A stretch of 64,000 nt of DNA from Paraburkholderia ribeironis (GCF_900019265.1 NZ_CYGX02000017.1:1-64000), one strand, 5' to 3'; shown: positions 24,675 to 33,643, counted from the first letter of the stretch. Notes: generated by a model from the sequence alone, not told the origin. Translations and numbers: made by a program.

Positions 24675-25671
24675 AAATCAAGGATGGTACTGGCTTTCGG
24701 CGATGATGCCGGCTGCTGCAATTTTGGCGTTTCTTTGGGACTGTCCGTGGAAGTTTCTGCTCTGCCTGATTACTACAATCCTGCTAGGTGACTTGCTCCT
24801 CGGTGAACATGTTGAAGCCGACGGCGAGCAGCACTGTGTCACAGTGATCAGCGCTGCTGTTCCCGTCGTCTTCATTTGCCTGTGGTTGTTCGCAATTCTC
24901 ACGACGGTGATCCGCTTGCGATGGGTAGCTGTGCCTGAATACGCGGGGCTCACTGCCGCATGTGGTGTCTTGAGTGCGTTTGCAATGGCGCACATCCATG
25001 AGATTTTGCATCGCGGTGGTTATCGGCTCAGAGTGGCATCTGATATCGCGCTGACGCTGGCTGGCTATCCACACTACCGGATCGTTCACGACCTGCATCA
25101 CTCGCACGTAGGAGATGCCCGCTACGGCTCCACTGCTCGCCTTGGTCTTTCGCTATGGCGACATGTTGGCAACTCCCTTTGTCTTTCGTTACTCGCTGCA
25201 TTCACTCACGATCGGCTCCGAATGGCGAAAGGTCGAAAGAGCAGACTCATACGGCCGGCCGCAGCTTGCATTGCGACCGTCGGGGTGTTTGGGTGCCTTG
25301 GTGGTTCCCGCGGCATTCTGTTCTATATCGGGCAGAGCGCTATCTCTATGTTCATCGTCGAGGCGATCGGCTATATCCAGCACTACGGTCTGATTGGTAC
25401 CGCCCGCAATCGTGAAGACGCGCTAGCGTGGAACGTGCGTTCCTGGTTGTCGAATCGGCTTTTCGTGAACAATGGGCTCCACACCCATCACCATCTAGAC
25501 CAGACACGCTCGTACGGGCGACTCATGTTGGTCGGCAAGGCGATGCCAGCCGGCTATCTGCATATGTTCATCCTCGCCCTCGTCCCACCGCTCTGGTTTT
25601 TGGTTATGAATCGCCATGTGGAATTGCTCAACCGCCCCCGTAGCATGGGCGAGGATGAAAATCAAGAATAA
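24658..25671 (+). CDS. AlkB-like membrane di-iron hydroxylase / fatty-acid desaturase superfamily
   Basis: A 337-residue integral membrane protein with about six hydrophobic segments and three histidine boxes: HIHEILHR, HDLHHSH and LHTHHHLDQTRSY. The motif GYIQHYGL corresponds to the HYG motif (NYxEHYGL) of AlkB-type alkane or xylene hydroxylases. It would hydroxylate a hydrophobic substrate at the inner membrane using reductant from a rubredoxin-like partner, which is absent here. The ATG at 24658 lies inside the LuxR gene. Coupling to a LuxR sensor suggests signal-controlled lipid or small-molecule modification. The substrate is unknown. Confidence 0.75.
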   Translation: MASWRENQGWYWLSAMMPAAAILAFLWDCPWKFLLCLITTILLGDLLLGEHVEADGEQHCVTVISAAVPVVFICLWLFAILTTVIRLRWVAVPEYAGLTAACGVLSAFAMAHIHEILHRGGYRLRVASDIALTLAGYPHYRIVHDLHHSHVGDARYGSTARLGLSLWRHVGNSLCLSLLAAFTHDRLRMAKGRKSRLIRPAAACIATVGVFGCLGGSRGILFYIGQSAISMFIVEAIGYIQHYGLIGTARNREDALAWNVRSWLSNRLFVNNGLHTHHHLDQTRSYGRLMLVGKAMPAGYLHMFILALVPPLWFLVMNRHVELLNRPRSMGEDENQE

Positions 25672-25895
25672 ACGTGGATCTTGAAGTTATCAGCATGTTT
25701 CGACCAAAGTGTCAGTGTAGTGTCGATTCAGTGTTGCCATTGGCGGACGGCGTGACGCATTGGAAGAGAGGGAAAGGGGGAATGAATGACATCGAGCGCT
25801 AGTGCGGGCATTACGGAACTACGCACGCGTGGCCCATTTACGGTCTTCCTGGCGGGCAGCTTGTCAGCGTGGCGCGTGAAATCTGCTTTCATGGT

Positions 25896-25913
25896 GACCG
25901 CGCACACGCGGTC
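25896..25913. terminator. Perfect 7-bp hairpin, possible terminator
   Basis: GACCGCG-CACA-CGCGGTC followed by AATTTTG, 225 bp after the AlkB-like gene. The T-run is short, so termination is uncertain. Confidence 0.35.
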
Positions 25914-26005
25914 AATTTTGCACGCATGCTCAGGTAGTGGCTCGCGAGCGCTGGTGTAACGGTCGCGCCTGTTCGCCAAATCGTCGCACAGCAGCTGATC
26001 GCAGG

Positions 26006-26034
26006 TTGACGGGCAAAAGAGCAATGCCTATAAT
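26006..26034 (+). promoter_or_regulatory. Sigma-70 promoter of the mating-pair-formation genes
   Basis: TTGACG (26006-26011), a 17-bp spacer and a perfect TATAAT (26029-26034). It precedes the small gene at 26147 and the virB series, all on the plus strand. Confidence 0.85.
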
Positions 26035-26061
26035 CAAAATACGATTTCTGATTTTTGATGT

Positions 26062-26086
26062 TCATGAATCAAAAAGTGATTCATGA
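26062..26086. promoter_or_regulatory. Palindromic operator just downstream of the virB promoter
   Basis: TCATGAATCA-aaaag-TGATTCATGA has perfect 10-bp arms. Its first arm begins 28 bases after the -10 box, so a bound protein would block the start of transcription. The cognate repressor is not identified. Confidence 0.7.
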
Positions 26087-26146
26087 TGCTTGATGAATCC
26101 TCTCGCTTGCTGCAAAAAGCCTCTTTCGGTGCAAAGAAAGGGCGAT

Positions 26147-26407
26147 ATGGGTATTACGCAAGCGGAATTGGCAAAAGGACTGGTCCCCCGGCCTCGCGTG
26201 GCGATCTTCATGGGGCCGCTGGGCTCGTGGCAGATCGAATTGACGGCGGATGCAAAAGTCCTGACGGTTGAGACGCAGCGGGGGCATCCAAAGACGTGGC
26301 GCGTTCTGGACGACGCGATCGCCTTTGCGTGCGAACACTGCAAGGACGCGGAAGAGATCCGGATCCGCTTCAAGGATATGGAGTTTGTAGCAGGCAACAT
26401 CCGATGA
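26147..26407 (+). CDS. Small conserved plasmid protein, unknown function
   Basis: An 86-residue protein. The ATG at 26147 has AAGAAAGGG upstream. GLVPRPRVAIFMGPLGSWQI, then VETQRGHPKTWRVLDDAIAF, resembles a short family on Burkholderia-type plasmids that I recall as sometimes called ParC-like partition-associated. I cannot support that function. It is the first gene after the operator-controlled promoter and could be its regulator or simply the leader of the transfer operon. Confidence 0.55.
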   Translation: MGITQAELAKGLVPRPRVAIFMGPLGSWQIELTADAKVLTVETQRGHPKTWRVLDDAIAFACEHCKDAEEIRIRFKDMEFVAGNIR

Positions 26408-26473
26408 TCGACCAGTGGCGGTGCTACCAACACCGTCACTGGCCTAACCATTGATTACCGTGCGAGGGAAATA

Positions 26474-26545
26474 ATGGCTAGCCTCATTATAGCCGCGGCG
26501 ATCGTGGCCGCGCGCGCTCACTGGATCGAGTACGCTCATGGTTGA
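26474..26545 (+). CDS. Tiny hydrophobic peptide upstream of virB1 (tentative)
   Basis: A 23-residue frame with a GAGGGA ribosome site, rich in Ala and Ile (SLIIAAAIVAARA). It overlaps the virB1 start. It may be a leader peptide or a chance frame. No homologue is known to me. Confidence 0.25.
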   Translation: MASLIIAAAIVAARAHWIEYAHG

Positions 26546-27200
26546 TTTCAACCAGTTAGCTCAACAGTGCGCGCCATCCGTGCATCCCGTCACGATGCAA
26601 GCCATCGCTCGCACTGAATCCGGCTTCAACCCCTATGCAATCGGCGTAGTTGGCGGCCGCCTCGCGCGACAACCCCGCGACTCCGAAGAGGCGGTTGCCA
26701 CGGCTCGCGCGCTCGATGCACGTGGAATCAATTTCAGCGTCGGGTTAGGGCAGGTGAACCGGTTCAATCTCGCCCGGTACGGCCTTACGTACGTAACCGC
26801 TTTCGACCCATGCGCCAATCTTTGTGCAGGCAGTGCGATCCTGTACGCCTGCTATCAGCGGGCAAGTGCCGCGTATGGTCAGGGCCAACGCGCCTTGCGG
26901 GCGGCAATCAGTTGCTATTACAGCGGCGATTTCGTTGGCGGCGAACGGGCTCAATCCAACGGATCCAGCTACGTACAGCGTGTCGTTGCCAATGCACGTA
27001 GCACGGCGGGACCTGTCGACATGGTTCCCGCGATACCAGTCATCATGGACCGGCCAGCTGGCACGACGACGCAGGTTGGTGCAGGAGAGCGTAAGTCGAG
27101 CCCCACGAGCCACGCCGTTCGAGAGCCGCGCCAGGATGCGCCACATCCGTCATGGGATGCCTTTGGCGACTTCGGCTGCGACAGCGACTCATGTAGATGA
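26538..27200 (+). CDS. virB1: VirB1-like lytic transglycosylase
   Basis: A 220-residue peptidoglycan-cutting enzyme that opens the cell wall for the conjugation channel. The SLT-type fold is clear: AIARTESGFNPYAIGVVGG carries the catalytic Glu, followed by FSVGLGQVNRFN, ANLCAGSAIL and AISCYYSGD. The C-terminus is a Pro/Ser-rich tail ending in a Cys-containing SDSCR. A standard signal peptide is not visible, as in several VirB1 homologues. It is the first clear gene of the virB series. Confidence 0.9.
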   Translation: MVDFNQLAQQCAPSVHPVTMQAIARTESGFNPYAIGVVGGRLARQPRDSEEAVATARALDARGINFSVGLGQVNRFNLARYGLTYVTAFDPCANLCAGSAILYACYQRASAAYGQGQRALRAAISCYYSGDFVGGERAQSNGSSYVQRVVANARSTAGPVDMVPAIPVIMDRPAGTTTQVGAGERKSSPTSHAVREPRQDAPHPSWDAFGDFGCDSDSCR

Positions 27201-27245
27201 CTTGACCGGCCGCACCGCGGCTCTTGTTCGAAAAGGAGAGGTCAT

Positions 27246-27596
27246 ATGTTTCGGAAAATGATATTCCATCCAATAAGGTTAGTACAACTGAAAGATGATG
27301 CGAAACGCATGGCTGGCGCTGTCGGGGCAACGGTGCTTGGCGCCGCACTGATTGCGCCTGGACTTGCCTTGGCCGGGGGTGGCCTTGATTCAGCGACGGA
27401 GGGTGCGAATACGTTCAAGATCTGGCTGTATTCGTTTCTCGGTGTCTGTGCTTCCTGCGTGCTGCTATGGAAAGGGGCGGAGTGCTGGGCAGACCGTTCT
27501 CACTGGAGCGAGTTCGTTACGCTCGGCGGCAAGGTCGCGGTGGTCGGTGCTGTGGTCGGCGTGCTCGCTCCGTACCTGTGGAACCTCTTCACCTGA
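27246..27596 (+). CDS. virB2: VirB2-like pilin
   Basis: A 116-residue protein with an unusually long basic N-terminal signal region. A hydrophobic stretch (TVLGAALIAPGLALAGGG) ends in a cleavage-like site, then two membrane segments (WLYSFLGVCASCVLLW and VAVVGAVVGVLAPYLW) separated by a short charged loop. This is the usual build of VirB2/TraC major pilins. AAAGGAGAGG precedes the ATG. Confidence 0.8.
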   Translation: MFRKMIFHPIRLVQLKDDAKRMAGAVGATVLGAALIAPGLALAGGGLDSATEGANTFKIWLYSFLGVCASCVLLWKGAECWADRSHWSEFVTLGGKVAVVGAVVGVLAPYLWNLFT

Positions 27597-27605
27597 GCAC
27601 GCGCC

Positions 27606-28043
27606 ATGACCGACGAGAAAGCCCGCTATCCCGGTTTCAATGGTCTTGGACGTACTGCGGCCATCTGGGGCGTGCCTTACATGGCGATGCTGGTCGTAGT
27701 CGTCGCCTCGATGTTCACGGGTGTGCTCGTAGCCTTCTTCGTTGGCCCGGGCGGCCTGCTGTTCGTCTTTCTCGGCTTTCCGGTCCTGCTGTGGTTCAAG
27801 CACATATGTGAAACCGATGATCAGGGACTGTGGATCATGTGGCTGCAGTTCCGCTGCCGCTTTTATTTCTGGCAGTTGCGCATCCGCGCACGGGTAAATG
27901 CCGGACGGGCGGCACCAAACTTCGGCAACACGTCGACGCTTGCGCCATTGCGCTGCGGCCGGCAGCGTCGTGTCTTCCGCGATTTTCTCCAACCATTGTC
28001 CAAGGGCGAGCGCCGGCTGCGTGAGCTCGAACGGGAGCCGTGA
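27606..28043 (+). CDS. virB3: VirB3-like inner-membrane protein
   Basis: A 145-residue protein with two adjacent hydrophobic segments (MLVVVVASMFTGVLVAFFVG and LLFVFLGFPVLLWFKHIC), typical of VirB3, which anchors VirB4 at the inner membrane. A basic cytoplasmic tail of about 60 residues is longer than in the smallest family members. Its stop overlaps the virB4 start (TGATG). Confidence 0.8.
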   Translation: MTDEKARYPGFNGLGRTAAIWGVPYMAMLVVVVASMFTGVLVAFFVGPGGLLFVFLGFPVLLWFKHICETDDQGLWIMWLQFRCRFYFWQLRIRARVNAGRAAPNFGNTSTLAPLRCGRQRRVFRDFLQPLSKGERRLRELEREP

Positions 28044-30616
28044 TGGGCAGCAGACCAACCATCTCGAGCGAGATCCTCGGCGCAATCGGCGCCGTCGAAG
28101 ACTGGATGCCAAAGTTCAGGCACCCGGTCACAAGGCACGTACAGCACCTCGATGGAAATCGTTTCATGGTGACGCTTGCACTGAGTGGCGTGCCGTTCGA
28201 GGTATTCGAAAACATCGTGCTTGAGCGCAAGTTCGACCGCGACACCGAGACCCTGAGCAAACTGGGTCGTGACCTTGGCGGACGCCTTGCCTACCACGGT
28301 GTTTTCATGCGACGGCGGGTGAATGTCAGTCGCGAGTACCGTTTCGACAGCCCCTTCATGAACTGGTTTTCGACGCAGCATGGCGGGCAGTTCAGGGGCG
28401 GCCGGTTCTTCGAAAACCGCTATTACTTTTCGATCATCCTGAAGTACGAAGATTTCGAGGACGGCCTGAAGGAAATCGCATCACTCGCCGGGCAGGCGCT
28501 GCAACAGCTTGCGGACTATGAGGCCGAACTGCTCGAAGTGTACGAGCGCACGCATATGAACGGCTCGAAGATGCTGTTCTCGCCGCTATATGGTTTCGTC
28601 AGCTATCTCGTGAACGGTGTGACGGTCGATCTGCCTGTCGCTGCGGAGCCGGGTGTTGACGTCATCCCGTCAAGCTATCTTCGCTTCGGCTACGATACGC
28701 ACGCGATCGACGGGCCGGGAGTGCCGGACCACCGGCGGTTCTTCACCTGCCGCGATCTGCGCAGTTTCCCGGACAAGCCCGGCTTTGGCCAGCTTGATCC
28801 ATTGCTCTCGTTGCCAGTCGAATTCACGGTCGTGCATTCATTCAACTGCATGACGGGCTTCGAGTCGAACCGTACGATCGACTCGGCGATCAACAAACTG
28901 GAGTCCGCCGGCGACAAGGCGAAGCATCAGGTCAGGGAGTTGCGCGATGCGCAGGGTTACGTCAACACGGGTGAGCTGTCGTTCGGCGAGTACCACGGCG
29001 CGGCCGTGATCTACGGCGCAAGTACACTGGAGGCGCTGGAAAACGGGATCCTGTTCGCATCGCGCTCGCTCAACGAATGCGGTGTCGAGTGGGCGCTTGC
29101 GACCGGTTCGGCGCCCTTCACGTATTTTTCGCAGCTCCCTGGTACGAGGGTCAAGCCACGGCCGAAGATCCAATCTTCGCGCAACTTCGCGTCGATGTTC
29201 ACTTGTCACGACTATTCGGCCGGCAAGGCCGAGGGCAATCCGATTGGCGACGGCTCAGCTGTCATTCCGTTCCGTTCGGCGTCGGGAATCTATCACTTTA
29301 GCCCGCATGCGAGCCGGCAGGGTGACGTCAACGTGGCGGAGAAGCTGGCCGCGCACCTGAAACTGCAAGGCACGACGGGTGCCGGCAAGTCGACTGTCGC
29401 GACCGCCGTCGCTGGCATGCTGTCCCGGTTCGGTCAGCTGCTGTTCGTACTGGACAAGGGCCGGGCCTGGGAAGTGTTCATCCGCGCGATGCGCGGTGCC
29501 TACGTCCATCTGGAAAAAGGCAAACCGACAGGCTGGGCGCCGTTCGAGCTGAACGACACTGCCGAGAATCGCGAATTCCTGTACGGGCTGGTCGAACTTT
29601 GCGCGCGCCGAAACGGCGTCGATCACCAGGGCAAGGTCATCAAGCTCGATCTGAGCGCCGCGGAGAAGATCCAGTGTCGCAACGCCGTCGATGCAGTGAT
29701 GGGCGTCGAGGACGTTCGCCTGAGGCGATTCAGCCTGCTGCTCGACAGCATTCCGGATGAGGGCGACGACAGCTTGCGCCAGCGGCTGTCGCTGTGGTGC
29801 AAATCGGAGCACGGCCGCTTCTGGTGGGTGTTCGACAACCCGCCGAACCTGTCGCTGAACATGACGCAACAACGCTGGATCGGATTCGACGTTGAGGCAT
29901 TCCTTGTCGAGAACTACGAGCCCTCGGAGCCGGCGTTCGCTTGGCTTTTCCACCTCAAGAGGATGATGCGACGGGAGGGCAGACTCATGCAGACCGTGAT
30001 GGAAGAGTACTGGTTGCCCATCCGTTTCCGCACGATTCGCGAACAGATCGAGGAGACGCTCGCAAGCGGCCGGAAGGAGGGTGAGTTCATCATGCTGATT
30101 ACCCAGCAGCCCGAGCAGGGGCAGAAGGCTGCCGATCTCTACCCGGCGCTCCGTAGCCTCGTGGCTACGAATCTGTATCTGGCCGATCCCGCGGCGGAAG
30201 AAGAGGCGTACGTGCGTGATGGCATGACGCGCAAGGAATTCAGCGAGTTCAAAAAGCTCACGCCGTCGTCGCGCCGGTTTCTCATCAAGCAGGGCAACCA
30301 GTCGGCGTTCGCGAGTTTTGACATCAGCGGCATGGATGACGCGATTGCGGTGTTTTCGGGTGACCGCGAGAACGTCTTGATTTGCGACGCGGTGCGCGCG
30401 GAGCTGGGGGACGATCCGGACGTGTGGTTACCGGTCTACCTGGAACGCGTCTTCGAACGCAAGCTGCGTACGCGCCTGGCGGCAAAGCATGGTGCCGATG
30501 AGCGATTGTGGGCCAGCGAGCTGCAACGCGGTCTTGAGCGCAAGCGGGCCGAGCTCGCCCGCACCTATTCGTTGGCACGCGCCGTCGACACCGGTAACGA
30601 AGCTGTCACTGCCTGA
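28043..30616 (+). CDS. virB4: VirB4 ATPase of the type IV secretion system
   Basis: An 857-residue protein matching VirB4/TraB-type ATPases. The N-terminal half is the CagE/TrbE/VirB4 domain (SVSREYRFDSPFMNWF is typical of this branch). The C-terminal half carries Walker A GTTGAGKST (about residues 444-452) and a Walker B-like LMQTVMEEYW in which Glu precedes the usual catalytic Glu. It powers pilus assembly and substrate transfer at the inner membrane. The ATG at 28043 overlaps the virB3 stop. A GTG one codon earlier is also possible. Confidence 0.9.
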   Translation: MGSRPTISSEILGAIGAVEDWMPKFRHPVTRHVQHLDGNRFMVTLALSGVPFEVFENIVLERKFDRDTETLSKLGRDLGGRLAYHGVFMRRRVNVSREYRFDSPFMNWFSTQHGGQFRGGRFFENRYYFSIILKYEDFEDGLKEIASLAGQALQQLADYEAELLEVYERTHMNGSKMLFSPLYGFVSYLVNGVTVDLPVAAEPGVDVIPSSYLRFGYDTHAIDGPGVPDHRRFFTCRDLRSFPDKPGFGQLDPLLSLPVEFTVVHSFNCMTGFESNRTIDSAINKLESAGDKAKHQVRELRDAQGYVNTGELSFGEYHGAAVIYGASTLEALENGILFASRSLNECGVEWALATGSAPFTYFSQLPGTRVKPRPKIQSSRNFASMFTCHDYSAGKAEGNPIGDGSAVIPFRSASGIYHFSPHASRQGDVNVAEKLAAHLKLQGTTGAGKSTVATAVAGMLSRFGQLLFVLDKGRAWEVFIRAMRGAYVHLEKGKPTGWAPFELNDTAENREFLYGLVELCARRNGVDHQGKVIKLDLSAAEKIQCRNAVDAVMGVEDVRLRRFSLLLDSIPDEGDDSLRQRLSLWCKSEHGRFWWVFDNPPNLSLNMTQQRWIGFDVEAFLVENYEPSEPAFAWLFHLKRMMRREGRLMQTVMEEYWLPIRFRTIREQIEETLASGRKEGEFIMLITQQPEQGQKAADLYPALRSLVATNLYLADPAAEEEAYVRDGMTRKEFSEFKKLTPSSRRFLIKQGNQSAFASFDISGMDDAIAVFSGDRENVLICDAVRAELGDDPDVWLPVYLERVFERKLRTRLAAKHGADERLWASELQRGLERKRAELARTYSLARAVDTGNEAVTA

Positions 30617-30627
30617 TTGGGGGAATC

Positions 30628-31305
30628 GTGAACGTCAACGATGACGAACGCCCTGCACGCCTGCGGCCGGCCGCTCGTGTGGCCGTCACAGCGTTCTTCC
30701 TGGGTGCCACGGCCATCGCACGTGCGCAGGGCGTACCAACCATCTCACCTGCGGAGCTTGCCCAGCAGATGGAGCAGGTCCAGCAGCTGATGCAGCAGAT
30801 CGAGAATCAGGAGGCACAGTACCGGGCACTCACCGGTAACAGCAGCCTGGGCACGATCATGAACGACGCGTCCCTGCGCAACTATCTGCCAGAACAGTGG
30901 CAGGACATTTACGACCAGGCGAAGAATGGCAGCCTGTCGGGCATCAGCTCGACGATGCGCTCGATCGAGCAGCAGGAAGGTATGACGGACGCCGCGACGC
31001 CGGGGCAACAGCGCTATTACGACGTGCTTGCGGCTAACAAGGCGATGAACGAGCAGGCGTACAGCGCGACGATGGCGCGGCTCAATAACATCCAGTCGCT
31101 GATGCAGCAGTCGAACCTCACGCAGGATCCGGCTGAGAAGGCGGACCTGCAGAACCGGATGGCTGCTGAGGAGGCGATGGTTACCAATGAGCAGACGCGT
31201 CTGCAGCTCACTACCCAACTGCAGCAGGCGGAGCTAAAGCTTGCGGAGGACCAGCAGGAGCGGGAATTCAAAAACCAGTTTCTCGGAGGCTCAAATGGTC
31301 AATAA
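30628..31305 (+). CDS. virB5: VirB5-like minor pilus protein
   Basis: A 225-residue protein with a signal peptide (VAVTAFFLGATAIARAQG). The mature part is a long helical, Gln-rich body (QMEQVQQLMQQIENQEAQYR), as in TraC/VirB5 pilus-tip adhesins. The start is a GTG with TTGGGGGAAT upstream. The stop lies just inside the next small gene, typical of this operon. Confidence 0.85.
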   Translation: MNVNDDERPARLRPAARVAVTAFFLGATAIARAQGVPTISPAELAQQMEQVQQLMQQIENQEAQYRALTGNSSLGTIMNDASLRNYLPEQWQDIYDQAKNGSLSGISSTMRSIEQQEGMTDAATPGQQRYYDVLAANKAMNEQAYSATMARLNNIQSLMQQSNLTQDPAEKADLQNRMAAEEAMVTNEQTRLQLTTQLQQAELKLAEDQQEREFKNQFLGGSNGQ

Positions 31306-31540
31306 GGCATTGCTTGGTACGGTCGTCAGTCTGCTGGTCGTCATTGCCGGCTATCTGGGCTATCTGGCATGGGACCGCCATCAGCACAACGTGCAGGAGG
31401 AGATCGCACACAGGCAGGATCTGGAGTTCAGGGCACATCTACTTGGTACGACGCCCGAAAAGCTCGAGCAGGAGGAAACGCCCGAACAGCGCGAGCGGGA
31501 CAAGGAAGCCGAACAGGTGGTGAAAAAAGCAATGCAGTAA
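31295..31540 (+). CDS. Small single-pass membrane protein between virB5 and virB6
   Basis: An 81-residue protein with one N-terminal membrane helix (LLGTVVSLLVVIAGYLGYLA) and a very charged, Glu-rich cytoplasmic or periplasmic tail. It overlaps the virB5 stop, with a GGAGG ribosome site. There is no lipobox, so it is not an EexN-type exclusion lipoprotein by sequence. A channel-assembly or entry-exclusion role is possible by position only. Confidence 0.55.
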   Translation: MVNKALLGTVVSLLVVIAGYLGYLAWDRHQHNVQEEIAHRQDLEFRAHLLGTTPEKLEQEETPEQRERDKEAEQVVKKAMQ

Positions 31541-31564
31541 TTGAAACGATTTCAGGAGTCGAAG

Positions 31565-32479
31565 ATGTCATTTGCGCCTATCACGACGATCATTTTCTCA
31601 AGAATGACGTCCGACTTCGATGCGAACGTCATTACGACCATCAGCACGGGTTCCGAACGCATCATCGGACTGATTTCGCCATTGATGATGGCGTGCTTCA
31701 GCATCTACGTGCTTTTGGTCCTGTGGTCGTACTGGCAAGGGCACAACGACGAACCCATTAACGACTTCCTGATGCGTATGGCGGCCTGGGCGTTCATTCT
31801 GACCTGCGGCATGAACATTCAGTTCTATACCGAATACATAGTGCCAGCTGTGAACGGGTTCGGCGAGCAGCTCTCCGGTGCGATTACCGGGCAGAGCAAT
31901 CCGGTTTCGGGTCTCGACAATTTGTTGAGCGCCTACATCAACGCCTGTGGACAGATATACGATCACGCACACAACTTCGAAATCATCGGCGCGGTTTGGG
32001 TGATTTCAGTGATGCTTATCTTTGCCACTCCCTTCATGGGGTTGGCCGTGGCCTACATCATCCTCGCCAAATTTGCGCTCGGATTGCTGCTCGCACTCGG
32101 GCCACTGTTCATTTCGATGGCGCTGTTTCCGCCCGTGCGGCAGTTCTTCTGGAACTGGGCGGGACAGTGCTTTAATTACGCGCTGCTCGTGGCCCTGTTC
32201 GCAGGTGCAGGCGCGATAGAGGTCAATTTCGCACAATCGATCGCTCCGAGCGGAACCGCCTTCCCGTCGATGCGGCAGGTGGTAGAGATCAACGTGATGG
32301 GCGTGGTGTTCTTCATTGTCGCCCTGAATCTTCCGGGCCTCGCGTCGGCGCTGGCAAGTGGCGTGGGCATATCGACGATGACGGGCAAGCTGGGTGGTCT
32401 GGGCCGTGCGCTGGCCGCTGCCTCGAAAATGGGTAGCGCTGGCAAGTACAGGACCGGTGGCTCGGTATCGCAAACGTAG
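31565..32479 (+). CDS. virB6: VirB6-like polytopic channel protein
   Basis: A 304-residue protein with at least five hydrophobic segments, including MMACFSIYVLLVLWSYW, GAVWVISVMLIFATPFM and GLAVAYIILAKFALGLLLAL. This is the typical layout of VirB6/TrbL, which forms part of the inner-membrane path for DNA. CAGGAG precedes the ATG at 31565. The C-terminal tail is short and Gly/Ser-rich. Confidence 0.85.
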   Translation: MSFAPITTIIFSRMTSDFDANVITTISTGSERIIGLISPLMMACFSIYVLLVLWSYWQGHNDEPINDFLMRMAAWAFILTCGMNIQFYTEYIVPAVNGFGEQLSGAITGQSNPVSGLDNLLSAYINACGQIYDHAHNFEIIGAVWVISVMLIFATPFMGLAVAYIILAKFALGLLLALGPLFISMALFPPVRQFFWNWAGQCFNYALLVALFAGAGAIEVNFAQSIAPSGTAFPSMRQVVEINVMGVVFFIVALNLPGLASALASGVGISTMTGKLGGLGRALAAASKMGSAGKYRTGGSVSQT

Positions 32480-32487
32480 GAGGCTCC

Positions 32488-32616
32488 ATGCCCGACTTCC
32501 TTGCAAAGCTGATCCGCTGGTGGCTGCTAGTCGTCTGCTGGGTCACGTTTGCCGGCTTCGTGGGGGCGTTGCTCAACGATATCGGTACGTTCATCTATCA
32601 CCGGTTGCATCGATGA
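32488..32616 (+). CDS. Small membrane peptide in the virB operon
   Basis: A 42-residue product (PDFLAKLIRWWLLVVCWVTF, then GALLNDIGTFIYHRLHR). A strong TAGGAGG ribosome site precedes the ATG. One membrane helix is flanked by basic residues. It sits between virB6 and the lipoprotein gene, so it is likely an accessory or structural peptide of the transfer apparatus. No family was recognised. Confidence 0.6.
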   Translation: MPDFLAKLIRWWLLVVCWVTFAGFVGALLNDIGTFIYHRLHR

Positions 32617-32639
32617 CCAATGAATGGAGGGCATCAGGC

Positions 32640-32783
32640 ATGAAAGCCCTATTCTGCGCAGGACTGCTCGCATTTGTCCTTGAGGCGTGCAGCTCTGCGC
32701 CGCAACCACCGGAGCCGACGGGCCAATGGGTGCCAGTCAACCCGCCACTGGCCCAGCAGTCCGGTCGCACGGAACCGAAATGA
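32640..32783 (+). CDS. virB7: VirB7-like lipoprotein
   Basis: A 47-residue lipoprotein with the lipobox FVLEAC at the end of its signal peptide and a Pro-rich short mature part. TGGAGG precedes the ATG. VirB7 lipoproteins dock VirB9 in the outer-membrane ring. The gene lies in the expected place, ahead of virB8, and overlaps it by four bases (ATGA). Confidence 0.8.
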   Translation: MKALFCAGLLAFVLEACSSAPQPPEPTGQWVPVNPPLAQQSGRTEPK

Positions 32784-33643
32784 GGACCAGGATGGTATCG
32801 GCAATCAGACAATGGTTCGCGGCGGGCTCGGGCTCGCGTAATCGCGCACGAACACCGACCGCATCCCCCGCGGGCGGGGAGGCAGCAGCGAATGCCGTCG
32901 ACCGGTCACAGCGCGACGCACTCAGCTGGTATCTGGACCAGGCGCGGGAGTTCGAAAAGTCGAAGGTAGAGGCCGCTGAAGAGAAGGCAAGGATCGCTGA
33001 CCGCCGATCGGTTCTCTCGGGCGGCATCGCGCTCGCGGCTGTTTTTGGCATGGCGGCTTTAGGACTCCTGAAAAGACCGAGTCCACCGGCTGTTCTGCGT
33101 GTGAATGACACGACCGGAAAGGTCGATGTGCTGCCCACGACCGCGAATGGCCACGTCAGCTTCACTGAAAAAACCGACCGCGCGGACCTGCGCCGCTACG
33201 TCGAGATGCGCGAGAGCTACGACTGGGAGACGATCTCCGACATGCACAGAGCAGTGATGTTCATGAGCGACGATCACGAAAAGGACGCTTATGACGCGCT
33301 TGTCCGTGGCCCGGCCGGCCCGCTCAAGCTGCTCAAGGACCAGGCGCGCGTCATCGCCCGGGTCGGCTCGATTACTTTTGTCGGTTCGACCGCGCAGGTG
33401 TTTTTTTCACGGCAGCTGATTCCGCTGAATGCGGCGGCAAAGCGCCCGGACCCGAACTACTGGATTGCGACAGTGGCCTTCACCCGCGTCGATGTGCCGG
33501 AGAAGCAGGATCAGCAGGATATTGATCCGGACGGGTTCAGGTGCACCAGTTACGAGGTGACACGCGACTATACCCGCGCACCGGCGGATGCATCGCCCGA
33601 TGCCGTACCGACCGGTTCGAGACCGGGCGGGAGCGCGTCGTGA
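32780..33643 (+). CDS. virB8: VirB8-like inner-membrane assembly factor
   Basis: A 287-residue bitopic protein. A basic/Ala-rich cytoplasmic N-terminus is followed by one membrane helix (LSGGIALAAVFGMAALGLL) and a periplasmic NTF2-like domain with DLRRYVEMRESYDWETISDM, typical of VirB8/TrbF. It nucleates assembly of VirB9 and VirB10. The ATG overlaps the virB7 stop and its own stop overlaps the virB9 GTG. Confidence 0.9.
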   Translation: MRTRMVSAIRQWFAAGSGSRNRARTPTASPAGGEAAANAVDRSQRDALSWYLDQAREFEKSKVEAAEEKARIADRRSVLSGGIALAAVFGMAALGLLKRPSPPAVLRVNDTTGKVDVLPTTANGHVSFTEKTDRADLRRYVEMRESYDWETISDMHRAVMFMSDDHEKDAYDALVRGPAGPLKLLKDQARVIARVGSITFVGSTAQVFFSRQLIPLNAAAKRPDPNYWIATVAFTRVDVPEKQDQQDIDPDGFRCTSYEVTRDYTRAPADASPDAVPTGSRPGGSAS

